A stretch of DNA of 64,000 nt. Origin: Ampelocalamus luodianensis. Lineage: Eukaryota; Streptophyta; Magnoliopsida; Poales; Poaceae. Of this stretch, positions 47,341-58,184 are shown piece after piece. The notes under the pieces were generated by a model. The model saw only the letters and a program-made list of their open reading frames with translations. It was not told the origin of the DNA and did not search any database. Where the stretch lies: positions 33,167,609-33,231,608 of the forward strand of contig CM070620.1 in assembly GCA_036346255.1 (NCBI GenBank), given 5' to 3'. The translations under genes and the position numbers were made by a program. Numbering within the stretch: the first letter of the stretch is position 1; the number at the start of each line of letters is the position of its first letter.

Positions 47341-48183
47341 AACAGGTAGGTCAGACAAGTGGACGGAAGGAGTCAGATGACGATGAGGAGATGACGTTTC
47401 AAGATCCACAACACACCATTGATCACATCTATAGAGGATCATCGGTATATGAGTCAAGGTGACAGCTTAAGGCTGTCGAGCACGAGGTAAACACAATTGA
47501 CTCTCCTCTTGTCAATAAGTTGCCGAAGTGGTCGAAAATCACCATCTCCTTCGAGAAGGGTGACTGTCTGATCCCTTCGACTAGACCAGGTTGATTTCCG
47601 ATTGTGGTCGAACCCACCATCAACAATTGTCGAGTAAATCGAGTATTAGTTGATGGAGGTAGCTCGTTAAACATACTGTTTACAAATACCCTGGGCGAGA
47701 TGCAGGTTCCCAGGACAAAGGTAAGACCAGTACGATACTCTTTCCATGGAATCGTACCAGGGTCTTCGGCCAAACCAATTGGCCAAGTTTCTCTTCCTTT
47801 AACATTTGGTTCACCAAATAATTTCAGGACAGAGAAGATCTCCTTTGATGTGGTTGATTTCGTCGGCATATAACGCCATACTCGGACGACCAACTTTGGT
47901 AAAATTCTTAATAGCTACTCACTATGGGTATCAATGTCTTAAGATGCCAGGTCCCAAAGGAGTAATCACAATTTATTGTGATAAGAAGATGGCGTATTCC
48001 TACGACCGTCGGTCCCTCGAGATGGTTGGACACATACCAACTCGAGACGAAAGTCAACCTTCGACTAGCAACTCGAAGCCTAAAGTTGCACCAAAGCCGA
48101 ATGACCAAGTCAAGGAGGTTCCTCTGAACGCGGAGGAGCCCTCGAAGACTATTCGCATCGGGGATTCTTTCGACCCCAAATAG
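47341..48183 (+). pseudogene. gag tail and protease of element C
   Basis: 47604-47873 encodes V-N-R-V-L-V-D-G-G-S-S-L-N-I-L-F, the protease active-site block in the plant Tat form (D-G-G-S in place of D-S/T-G). A frameshift near 47865 moves to a second frame with Y-N-A-I-L-G-R-P-T-L. The frame ends at a TAG (48181-48183) between protease and RT, a position where element D also has a TAG. Confidence 0.85.
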
Positions 48184-50100
48184 GAAGACGCCCTCATCAC
48201 TTTTCTCTGAGAAAACGCAGATGTCTTCGCGTGGCAAGCATCCGACATGCCTAGAGTCCCCAGGGAAGTGATCGAGCAAAGGCTAGCCTTACGGCCTGAT
48301 AAAGTACCCATAAAATAAAAGTTACGAAGATTTGCCCCTCATCGATGAGATATTATTAGGTTAGAATTGGGCAAGTTGCTTAAGGCAGGCTTCATAAGAG
48401 AAGTCAACCACCCAGAGTAGTTGGCCAACCCTTTAATGGTTAGGAAGTCAAACGGCAAATGACGTATGTGCGTAGACTTCACTGATCTTAATAAAGCTTG
48501 TCCAAAAGATGATTTCCCTTTACCTCGTATCGACCGGTTGGTTTACTCTACTGCTGGTTGTGAAATGTTAAGCTTTCTAGATGTACACTCTGGTTACCAC
48601 CAGATCAATATGTGTCGACAAGATGAAGAAAAGACCGCATTCATTACACTATTTGGAATATTTTGCTATGTCAAAATGCCATTTGGTTTAAAGAATCTTA
48701 GAGCTTTTTAGCGTTTGATGCAAACGACTTTTTCACCTCAACTAGGCTGAAATTTGGAAGTCTATGTTGATGATCTAGTCGTAAAAAGCAGCAAACGGCT
48801 TAACCACATCGCAGACCTGCAAGAAACATTCGACAACCTCAGAAAACACCACTTGAAACTCAATCCCGAGAAGTGTGTGTTCGGAGTCTCTTCAGGAAAA
48901 TTGGTTGGATTATTAGTCTCTGCACGAGGAATCGAAGCAAATCCTGAAAAGATAAAGGCCATCATGCAGATGCGCCCCCCGACCACGAAAAAAAAGTTCA
49001 AAAACTCACAAGATGCATGGTGGCATTAAGTCGTTTCATCGCATGCTTGGGAGAAAAAGGACTACCTTTCTTCAAACTTCTAAGGAAGCACGAGGGTTTC
49101 GAGTGGTCAGAAGAGGCTAACACAGCATTTGAGGATGTCAAGAGGTATCTTACGAGTGCTCCTGTCCTGGTTTCTTCGAAACCCAGAGAGACGCTCTTAA
49201 TTTATCTAGCTGCCACGCCATAGGCAGTGAGCGTAGTACTGGTCGTAGAACGTGAAAACATACAACGACCAGTTTACTACGTTAGTGAAGTTTTACACGG
49301 GCCTAAGGAGCGTTACCCTCAGGTCCAAAAACTTCTATATGCCCTCCTCATGTCTTTGAGGAAACCGCGACATTATTTTTAAGCGCACAAACTAGCTGTG
49401 TCGTCTGAGTTTTCCTTGAGAGCGATCCTCCAAAATAGAGAACAGCGGGACGCATGGCAAAATGGTCAGTCGAACTTGGGGAGTTTGACATCTATTTCGT
49501 GTCCCGAACGGCCATTAAATCCCAGATCTTGGCAGACTTTGTCGCCGAATGGACTAATCCTGAACCTGTTCAGGATCCCCAGTACGATTCTCATGACCAG
49601 TGGACGATGTACTTTGACGAGTCACTTACTACAAGTGGCTCGGGGGCTGGGGTGGTCCTGGAATCTCCTATCGGAGAAACCTTAAAGTATGTCATACAAT
49701 TAAACTTTCAGGCCACTAACAACGTGGCGTCTGAACGGTTTGTTAGGCGGCATATCACCGCGAAAGCGCTCGATTCGCGACTACTGCGTAGAGAGACTCT
49801 CAGCGGTCGTGAATCAAGTCGAAAAAGAGTACTAGAGCTCTAATCCAACAATGTCTCGGTACTTATCGGAAGTCCGAAAGCTTGAAAAGCATTTTCTTGG
49901 TTTTGAGATACAATTTATCCCTCGAAATGATAATTTCTTCGCAGACCAACTTGCTCGTATAGCTTCTTCTCTATCTATAGTACCAAAAGGAGTTTTCTTG
50001 GAGCAACTCCAGAAGCCGTCCCTGGTCGAAGAACCAGAGACACCTCCTATTGAGGCAGCCTCTCTAGAATATGAGGATACCTAGATGACTCCCATCTACA
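48184..50100 (+). pseudogene. Reverse transcriptase and RNase H of element C
   Basis: RT blocks in order: F-I-R-E-V-N-H-P, M-C-V-D-F-T-D-L-N-K-A-C-P-K-D-D-F-P-L-P-R-I-D, S-F-L-D-V-H-S-G-Y-H-Q-I, the active site Y-V-D-D-L-V-V-K, then C-V-F-G-V-S-S-G-K. RNase H follows, with A-I-K-S-Q-I-L-A-D-F-V-A-E-W. Stops at 48208, 48316, 48346, 48418, 48460, 48709, 48748, 49221 and 49380 mostly fall where relatives have Gln, Arg or Trp codons. Indels are few, for example near 48990. Confidence 0.88.
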
Positions 50101-51320
50101 AGTATCATCAGACGGATTTCGTACCCGACGATGATCTCGAGGCAGATCGATTATCCTGAAAAGCCAAAATGTATACTTTGGTCGAAGGTGTCCTCTACAA
50201 AAGAGGCACTCAAGGAGTGCTCATGCGATGCATTCCGCAGAGCGAAAGATTAAAACTCCTTCACGACATACACGGAGACATCTGTGGGACTCATGCTTCC
50301 TACAGAACACTGGTTGGTAAGGCTTTTCGACAAGGTTTCTATTGGCCAACAGCCCTCTACGATACCAAAGAACTAGTTAAAAAATATGTACAATGTCAGT
50401 TTCATAGCAGGCAAATACACCAACCGGCTCAGGCATTACAAACAATCCCTCTATCTTGGCCTTTTGCGACCTGGGGTCTCGATATCCTAGTATCGTTACC
50501 CAGAGCTTCAGGTGGATTCGAATTCCTTTTTGTGGTTATTGATACGTTTACAAAATGGATAGAAGCCGAACCTATGACTGGGATAACAACGGAAGCAGCA
50601 AAAAGGTTCATGACGAGATGCGTGATAACTCGATTTGGGGTGCCTAGTCGAATCATCACAGATAATGGCAAGCAATTTTCGAGCGCAAAATTTCAAGAAT
50701 TTTGCGACGAGTTAGGTACCAAGTTGTGTTACGCTTCCGTCGCCCACCCCAAAGCAATGGGGCGGTCGAAAGAGCAAATGGCCAAATAATGTAGGGAATT
50801 AAAACTCAAGACTTCGACCAGCTTATCAAGCGCTCGAGGGCTTGGGTACAAGAATTATCCTTAGTATTATTTGCAATTAATACGATTGCTAGTCGGGCTA
50901 CAGGAGAAATACCTTTCTTTCTAGTTTTTTGGTGTCGAAGCTATGCTTCCGCCATAGCTAAAGATAAGGTCGGCACGAGTTGAAAATTTTAACGATTCTA
51001 TCCAAGAACAACTTCGAGCGGACGACATCAACCAACTCGAAGAGAAGAGGAACCAGGCTTTAATCTGTTCAGTAGTCTACCAACAAGCCCTGCGTAGATA
51101 CTACGATCGTAAGGTCCAACCTCGCAGCCTCGTTGTAGGTGCCTTGGTATTAAGGCTTATCCAATCCAAGTCTAATCGGAATAAACTTTCCCCTAAATGG
51201 GAAGGTCCTTACACTTTATGATCGAGTTCTGCGTCGAGTTGATGCGACTAGCAATGGAGGATGCCCGGGTTCTCTCAAACTCTTGGAACATCAACCAGTT
51301 ACGCAAATTTTACGTGTAAC
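50101..51320 (+). pseudogene. Integrase of element C
   Basis: The frame 50169-50789 holds the zinc-binding region (L-L-H-D-I-H-G-D-I-C..C-Q-F-H) and the catalytic core with W-G-L-D-I-L-V-S-L-P, F-L-F-V-V-I-D-T-F-T-K-W and I-I-T-D-N-G-K-Q-F. One missing A near 50748 shifts the frame before the catalytic Glu; the next frame continues N-G-A-V-E-R-A-N-G-Q-I-M, then a TAG. The C-terminal part reaches the usual N-x-x-x-L-R-K-F-Y end at about 51318. Clearly Tat-type. Confidence 0.85.
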
Positions 51321-52359
51321 AAACAGCCGCGACAATAAAGCATCATGTTCTTTCTATCTTTATTGTCTTTCTTTGAGTAATGCTTCTATAAGTTTTTCGA
51401 CCATATTTTATATGCTCTATTTCTCTTTACACTGGTAATAGAAAGGACACAACAACTAGTCGAAATCTCTCCTCTCTGCACATGGTCCTGCTCGCTAGAA
51501 GGAGCTCCCTAGTATCGCCTTGTTCCTAACTTTTGCTGCCAATACAAAGGTTTTGGACTCAGAAACATAGTCGAAAAGTTTTTAAGCAAACTCTTATCAC
51601 CTTAGTTTATTTCTTTATTTTTAAAAAATACTCTAAGAAGAGTGCACTTTTGAGATTTATTCGACTGTTTTTGGTCAACTTGGTCAGTTTTCACTAGTCG
51701 AAGGAAGAAACACACCTAGTCGAAGCTTCTCCTCTCTGCATGTGGTCATGCCCACTAGAAGGAACTTCCTAGTGTCATCCCGTATCGAGTGCACTAAGAA
51801 AGGTCGAACGAATTTTTAAGGTCCTCTAGATGTTTGTTTTGCTCAAGTTGTTGTTCTTGATTTGATTAATCTGGTTGGAGATGGTAACATCGCCTAGTCG
51901 AAGCATTTCCTTTCTGCATGTGGTCCTGCCCACTAGAAGGAACTTCCTAACGTCGATTCGTTTCTACTCTTTCGACTAGTGCAAGATAATCGGAGTCGAA
52001 AACTATAAGTCGAAAAAACCTCTCTGTTTTCATAAACCATTTTTTCACTATTTCCTTGCTTTATTCAAATAAACTAAGCAAATAGTCGGGGGCTAGGATA
52101 AAGTTATAAACATAACTTCAATTCTTAGTATTGGTTTCTTTTTTCATTCATTATCTTGCGAGTTACTAACTACTCTACAAGATGATTTGCAGGAGAAAGC
52201 ATGAAGGAAGGAAGGATCACAGATATCTGGTCTAATTATCTTTTTCATTTATTATCTTATGAATTACTAACTACTCTACGAGATGATTTACAGGAAAAAG
52301 GAAAGATCATATATTTATACATCAACAAAAAACTTGTCTTTACAGATTCCTATTACAGA
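51321..52359 (+). other. 3' untranslated spacer of element C
   Basis: AT-rich, between the end of pol and the antisense gene. It holds a three-copy repeat, listed separately, and a TAGTCGGGGGCTAGG segment near 52087, a block usual after pol in Tat elements. Confidence 0.6.
51454..51960 (+). repeat. Three spaced copies of a 65-70 bp unit with a hairpin core
   Basis: CTAGTCGAA..TCTGCA.(G/A)TGGTC.TGC opens each unit at 51454, 51714 and 51892. Each closes with ACTAGAAGGAACTTCCTAGT or a close form, a self-complementary segment (ACTAG/CTAGT; AGGAA/TTCCT). Spacing is about 260 and 180 bp. Confidence 0.8.
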
Positions 52360-54200
52360 CTAATCTGATGAAGGAGATCCTATTTGCATCTCCTCAGCGA
52401 CCTTCTCGCCTACCAACTGCATGTCCTCGATCAACTGCTCCGCTTCGGCTTCGGTGCAGTCAAAGTCGGCTTCAATTGATTGAGTGTTAAGGTTGGGGTC
52501 ACGGGCTTTAAGTTTTGCTAAGACGTAGCTTACAGCCCCTTTGACCGCTTCCTTTATCGAGTCGGTCTGGTTGGTCTTCAGAATGGTCACCAACTCTTGC
52601 AAAGTACCGACTTGCTCCCCAATGCCACTCGTATGGGCGGTTATCGTGTCTTCACGAAGGGTGACCTTCTCAGCACGAAACCCACCAAGTACGTTGTTCA
52701 AACGTGAAATGTCGTCTTGAAGTTTGACCTTCATTGACTTCATCTCCTCCTAGGTGCAAGTCGAAGTCTCGTGGAGTCATTTTATTTCAACTAATCGCTT
52801 TGAAAAGACTAAGGTTAGTTAGGTAAAATGATTCTATGAGAAGGAAAACAATTTAATAGCAGGTAAAAGATTGCTTACCCGCTAATTGAGAATCTAATTT
52901 CTCAATTTCTTGATCTTTGTCCTTGGCGATGCGGATGATTTCATGAACAACCAGGGACTTTTCTCCGACCTTGGTCTAAAGAGTTCCCACTTCGGATTGA
53001 AGAGCCCTTGTCTCGATTTCTTTTTCTGAAAAAGAACGAGAAGTTAGGAAGGTGAAGATCAAGATTATAAACAACCGTAACTTCAAGCGCGTACTGTTTA
53101 TTTTTTCCTGCAACTGTTGCGTCGCAGAGTTAGCCTCCTGAAGCTTCTTCAGAAGGTTAGTTACTTCATCCCTAAGTTTTTTCGTCTTGGCTTTTTCGTA
53201 GTCGAGCGAATCAACTAGGGTTTTTTCGTCACTCTTGAACCTGAAAAAGTTAAGGGTAGACATGAACACAGAGACAAGTAGTCGTAAGCATTTTTGCGAC
53301 TATCACATGATCGCAAGTTCTTCCTGATCATAAGTTTTTCTATGACCAGTACCAAGTCGTAAGGTTTTCTACGACAATCCCCACGAGTACAGTACGAGTA
53401 GTCGAAACATAAAACGATTACAAGTATCAGTTACTCACCACCTCTCTTCTTGCTCGCAGAGTACTGCTTTTTCTTGTCGTAGCTTAACAAGTTGCCGGTT
53501 GTACTCGCAAACCGTGGTAATTTGTTCCAAAGCTTTCAGCAAGAAAGAAAGACAATGAGAAGTGAGGATAAGACCATACTTATAGGTATCGGCAGATACT
53601 TACATTTATGCTCGTTCGAGCGAACATGGAGACTATCCTTGTTGGATCTTTCAGCCCATCCATCTCCTCGACTCATTTCCACCAAACCTTTTCGAGATGT
53701 TCGTCATCGAAAACTTCCCCACAGTCGGGAATGTTATTGGGGTGAGAGACTCGATCGCAAGATCTGTAGGCGGAAGATCCTACGATAGAAGCAGGGCCCA
53801 AGAAATCAGAGCAGAAGTTAAAGTACTCCTCTTCCTCTGACTCTCTGATGGTAGCACCGCCTGGAGGACCGGAAGGAATGTCCTCAACAACCTCCTTACC
53901 GACGCGGTGGTCAGAGCTCTCACCACCACCTTCTCCTGGCATCTCCTTCATGGCCTCCCCTGTCTCTACCTTCATTTCTACGACTACATCAGTGGTCGTA
54001 GCAACTTCAGCAGCGACAGGCCGGCAGCTTCTTCCACCATGGGAATGGTGGCTGGTGATTCGTCCACTACCGCTGTCGCTCCCTCATTTGCTGAAAAAGT
54101 AGCAGCGGGCTTCTCAGTAGAAGCATCCATGGGGGCTGAAGGAGTTGGGCTAAGATTACAAAACAGAGAGCAAGTTAACTCGTGAAAAACAAAGAGTAAA
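52360..54200 (-). pseudogene. Antisense coiled-coil gene (aORF-like) of element C, multi-exon, truncated
   Basis: On the strand opposite to pol. Pieces in order: 53975-53673 (acidic; ends E-H-L-E-K-V-W-W-K), about 53535-53440 (A-L-E-Q-I-T-T-V-C-E-Y-N-R-Q-L-V-K-L-R-Q), about 53240-53090 (K-K-L-R-D-E-V-T-N-L-L-K-K-L-Q-E-A), about 53030-52880 (E-K-E-I-E-T-R-A-L-Q-S-E-V) and 52743-52360, ending I-G-S-P-S-S-D with a stop. Most pieces are heptad-rich helices. GT..AG-like borders separate them (GTGAGT near 53435, GTAAGC near 52875). Tat elements are known to carry an antisense gene between pol and the 3' LTR. LTR G cuts its 5' end at 54267. One TAG (near 52977) interrupts a piece. Confidence 0.65.
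53279..53375 (+). repeat. Hairpins of the LTR C type inside element C
   Basis: 53279-53302 (TAGTCG/CGACTA), 53307-53331 (ATGATC/GATCAT), 53328-53345 (TCATA/TATGA) and 53356-53375 (GTCGTA/TACGAC). Loops AGTTTTTC and AGGTTTTC match the LTR hairpin loops. They lie within an inferred intron of the antisense gene. Confidence 0.8.
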
Positions 54201-54266
54201 TGTTATTCTTACACTTTTATTTTTTTACATACCTCTGTGTCCTGGACCTAACCAGGAATTTGGAAG

Positions 54267-56990
54267 TGTAACATCCCAAGTTTAGACTTCTGTTTCCAAT
54301 GTAAGAAAATGAGTAGAAATTAAAACTTTTTCTTACAATCTTGTATTCCCTGAATGTTCTAAACAATTCTTGTAAAAAGGAATTATGGAAATACAAAGTC
54401 ACAAGTCTCTAATCCAAAACATTGTCTTCCAAAAAGACATCCTTGTCAAAATTTATGATCATCTCCTAGAAATACCTTTCATAAGTTCTAGGGTTGATGT
54501 GTGACCCCTATGAAAAATTTCACAATTTTTAGAAGTTGTTGGAATAGTTTTGGAGGTCAGTCAAACCTGATTGAAATCTGGTCAATCATTGGTCCAGCAA
54601 CTTGTTGAATTTTTAGAGGAAAATGTACAGGACCAAAACCCCTAAAAATTTTATACAAGGACAATACCTGAGCTAGAAACCTCCTATAAAAATTTCAGAA
54701 TTTTTGGAGATGTTTTGCTACCTCAAACAATTCCCCAAGTTCAGCCCTTCTCAGAAATAAAAAATTCAAATTCTGGTTTGAGTCAGACTCGGGCTCGAGC
54801 CCGAGCCCAACTCAACCGACTCGGTTGGACCAAGTCCACTTAACCACACCCGAGTGCGCGCGAGTTGAGTCGTTGGATTTGCATCCAACGCTCACGACCT
54901 CCCCTACCCCCTTTGAACCTCGGGAGCTCTCGGGCGACCTCAACCGTCCGATCAAGATCGGACCGCCCACGACCTCCCTGCCTTCACTGTTCCTCTGTCG
55001 TCTTCTTCCTCGCGCCGCGCATGACCACTATGCGGTATGGCACTGTCCCATCCCGCACCCGCGCCCCCGCGTGCTGTCGGAGCAGTAGCGGCACGTCAGA
55101 GCTTTCGGCAAAGCCGTGCTCCGCGCTGCCCTATTCCTTTAGCACCAGTTTAGGCACGGTCGAGCCCGCTGTAGCTCACCTCGGGCCTCTCCCTTGTTCC
55201 TGTTGCTCGCTGGTTCCTTAAGGCCTCCGAGCTCCTACTCTAGTTCCCTTCCACACCTCCAGTCACCCCCCAGCCCACTCTTTGTGGTTTTGAGCGAATC
55301 ACCGCGAACACCGTTTCCACCATTATCGACCTCTCAAGCTCTTTGTGGACAACAGTGTTCCTGGGGTCCTCTTGCTCTGCTTTCAGTCCTCCTTGGCACC
55401 TCTGGACATCGCAGGGCCATCCTCTAAATCCTTTTTGGGTTGCCTTCTCAGGAACAACTCGAATCGAGGTTTTCGCGGTTTGCGGCCGAAAAAGGGACTT
55501 CATCGTTCCCAACTCCGGTAAGTCTCCCCCGTCCAATTCCATGGTCTTGGATCACCTCTAGGTCCTTGCGAAACTTTCCTGACCATTATTTTTACCTCAG
55601 GTAGCTCCGAGCTTTTTGTCGTCGTCATCCTCTCCACCTCCGGTGTCGGTCTCCACCGCTGGGCCTCCTTCAACTTCCCGCAAACCTCTCCTAGGCCCAG
55701 GTGAGTCCACTCGAGTCCCGTTGAGCTTAAGCACCCACTAGTTTAGCCCGTAGCACACCCTTTTTGTATTTTCGGTTTTTGCCGAAACCTATTCTCCGCC
55801 CCTCTCCGGCTCGCCAGCGATTTAGGCCTGCTACGCCGCTGAGAGTGCTCGCTTTAGGTTCGCATTAGTATTTGGAACATTATGGTATAGGTGGTTCGCG
55901 CCGCCGTAGCTTGGGTCGTCGGCGACGTGCCGGCGAGCTCAACGTGGAGCTCTGTACTTTGTCGCGATTTTGTCAAGTCATTAGACCTCCTCGAGTTCAT
56001 CCTATCCATTCACGACCTCCCCGGGTTTAGATCTGAGCCTTAGATTTCTTTCTGAAAATCTTTAAGTCTTAAGACCTCCTCTAGTTTACACTCAGCCGTT
56101 GATGATCTTTGGAGTATAGCTCTTGGCCGTAAGATCTTACTTTACGAAATCTTAAGCGCCAGGACCACCCCTGTTTTGATCCCAGCCATTTAGGAGCACC
56201 TCATGTTAGATCGTAGTCGTTGGGCTTTCTCTATGGAAACCTAAGTCTCAAGTCCACCCTCCGTTTCAATCTCAGCCGTTCAAGACCTCTTCTAGGTCAG
56301 ATCTGGATCGTAGAGTCTTTCTCGGTAAAACTCTAAATTGCAGGACCTCTTTGGAGTTAATATCAGCCCTTAAAGGACATCTGTGATTTAAGTTTCTAGC
56401 CGTTAGATCCTCCTTGTGTAAAGCCTTAGTCGCAGGACCTCCCTCCGCTTTGATCTGGACCGTTCAGGACCTCCCTTGGGTGATCTGAGCCGTCCAGATC
56501 TCGTCCCATGAAAACCCTGTCCTTCAAGACCTCCCCGATCAAATCTGGACCGTTCAAGACCTCCTCTGGTAGATCTTGACCATCCCAGACCTCCTCCTCA
56601 CGGAGATCTAAGCCTTTAGGACCTCCTCGCGTAAATCTTGACCGTTGAGGACCTCCCCAGTGATATCTTAGCCGTCGGGATTTTCCTCCGTTAAGTGTCG
56701 ACCCATAGGACCTCCCCATTCGATCTTGGCCGTCCAGGATCTCCTTCGGTAGATCCTGAGCGTCTAGGACCTCCTCTCTAGGGCCTTCCCTCAGATCTCC
56801 CTTTCTGAGATCTTGACCTTTAAGACCTCCTCGGTGAATCTTAGCCGTCCAGACCTCTCCTCCTTTAGATCTCACCGTCCAGACCTCCTCCGTTAGACCT
56901 GTTACCCTAGGACCTCCTCGTGGAGCTTTGGACCGCCAGATCTAGATGTGACGGTCACGACCTCCGTTAGGCGCGAGGAGCTCGCTGCGC
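54267..56990 (+). mobile_element. LTR G, 5' half, related to A and F
   Basis: Begins TGTAACATCCCAAGTTTAG and runs parallel to the element A LTR start (AATGTAAGAAAATGAGTAGAAATTAAAAC block, then the CACAAGTCT block). A pyrimidine-rich leader (55180-55700) and the 30-bp repeat array follow. It stops near 56990, without the A-type LTR end, and runs directly into gag of element D. The left flank GGAAG may be one half of a target duplication; the other is not seen. Proline/serine-rich frames at 54825-55561 are leader, not genes. Confidence 0.7.
56060..56965 (+). repeat. Long degenerate 30-bp repeat array
   Basis: GACCTCC recurs near 56437, 56469, 56529, 56559, 56589, 56621, 56651 and 56709, close to multiples of 30 bp, with GATCT and CCGT(C/T)CA between. 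Less regular units extend left to about 55985 and right to 56965. It is the reverse-complement relative of 2345-2600. Confidence 0.85.
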
Positions 56991-58180
56991 GTGCGCTGTT
57001 CATCAACACAGCAACTCGAGGTTCAATATACCTTTGATGCGATCATGGTTGATAGGCTCTCACCGACGGCTTCTAGCAATTCCAGGAGCCAATCGACACC
57101 TGGTGACGGTGTCAATGAAACCTCCATTGGTCATAAACCAAGTGGGGATGATAAGGCTCAGCATTCGATCGGCAACTCGCGGATCGAGTTGAGCCCTTCC
57201 GAAAACCTCGAAGTGCGATCACCGCGCTCTCGTCGTGGAAGCTTCTCGCAGAAGCTCTGAAAGGCTCTCCATCGATTACGACAGAAGCACAAGGTCAATG
57301 TGATCGGAGATACAGATCAAAATGCCGTGTACGGTCCTCCATACGTTGCCTCGCCACCACGTAATAATGGAGATGGTGCGGGCGGTCAAGCACCAAATGC
57401 CGAGGTAGCAGGCGGTGGGCGTCCATCGGTTAGTCGCTGATCCTTCCCCAACCAATGTAAGGACCGGGCAAGATCGACCGAGAGATCGGGATTCAAGCCA
57501 TCGACACCTTCTTACGCGAAATCGCCGAGACCTTCGGTAACAATACAAAACCTACGAGTTAGAGATATGTTAAATACTTGACCATGCTCGCAGAGAGACT
57601 CGAGTTTTGCCCAACTTGTAGGTCAAGTATCAGAGATTATCCAACGAGGCGATGCGATTGCGAAGCATATCGGGAACAAAGGCACCCGCAAAGTCAGACC
57701 ATGACTTCGTCTCAGCATTCTTCCCGAAGCAGGGGCTTGCATGGTCGTGTTGAAGATCAGTTGACACTACAACCACCTCGACGATTTCAACCAACAAGTC
57801 ATGAGGGGAGGAGACTATTCCAAGAATCCTCACCCTCACTTCGTCGAGACGAGCAATCGCTTGAACCTGGTGATCTTTGACATCACCTAAACCAGGCAAG
57901 CGGTCGGAGGCGTTCTAGTAACATCCACGACCGAATCGGGACATTGGAGCACCGACAATCCGGTCCTAGAAATCGGTCTCCAACTGATTACAATCCGGCA
58001 CCTTTTCAAAAAAGCGCCACGAAACTATCACAGGCTGTCGAGCCTTCTCGTGAGGCTCCGGGTATGCGTTGGCCAAATAGGTTCGGCCAGGCCAATATGG
58101 ATAAATTCAATGGGACCCAAAATCCTTTGGAATTTCTCGGATATATACCACCGCTATTAGACCGCTGGTGGTGATGAAAA
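56991..58180 (+). pseudogene. gag N-terminal region of element D
   Basis: Frames 56991-57260, 57578-57880 and 57944-58174 encode S-, R- and P-rich low-complexity protein, followed by M-R-W-P-N-R-F-G-Q-A-N-M-D-K-F-N-G-T-Q-N-P, the block that precedes the Tat capsid core. Several shifts occur. There is no 5' LTR or primer-binding site: D starts at the junction with LTR G. Confidence 0.6.
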
Positions 58181-58184
58181 TGTA

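Noticed and set aside
54825..55561. Serine/proline-rich frames
   Set aside because: Leader part of LTR G; frames overlap on both strands with no motif.
56426..56875. 149-codon minus-strand frame, glycine/aspartate-rich
   Set aside because: The same 30-bp repeat array read backwards.
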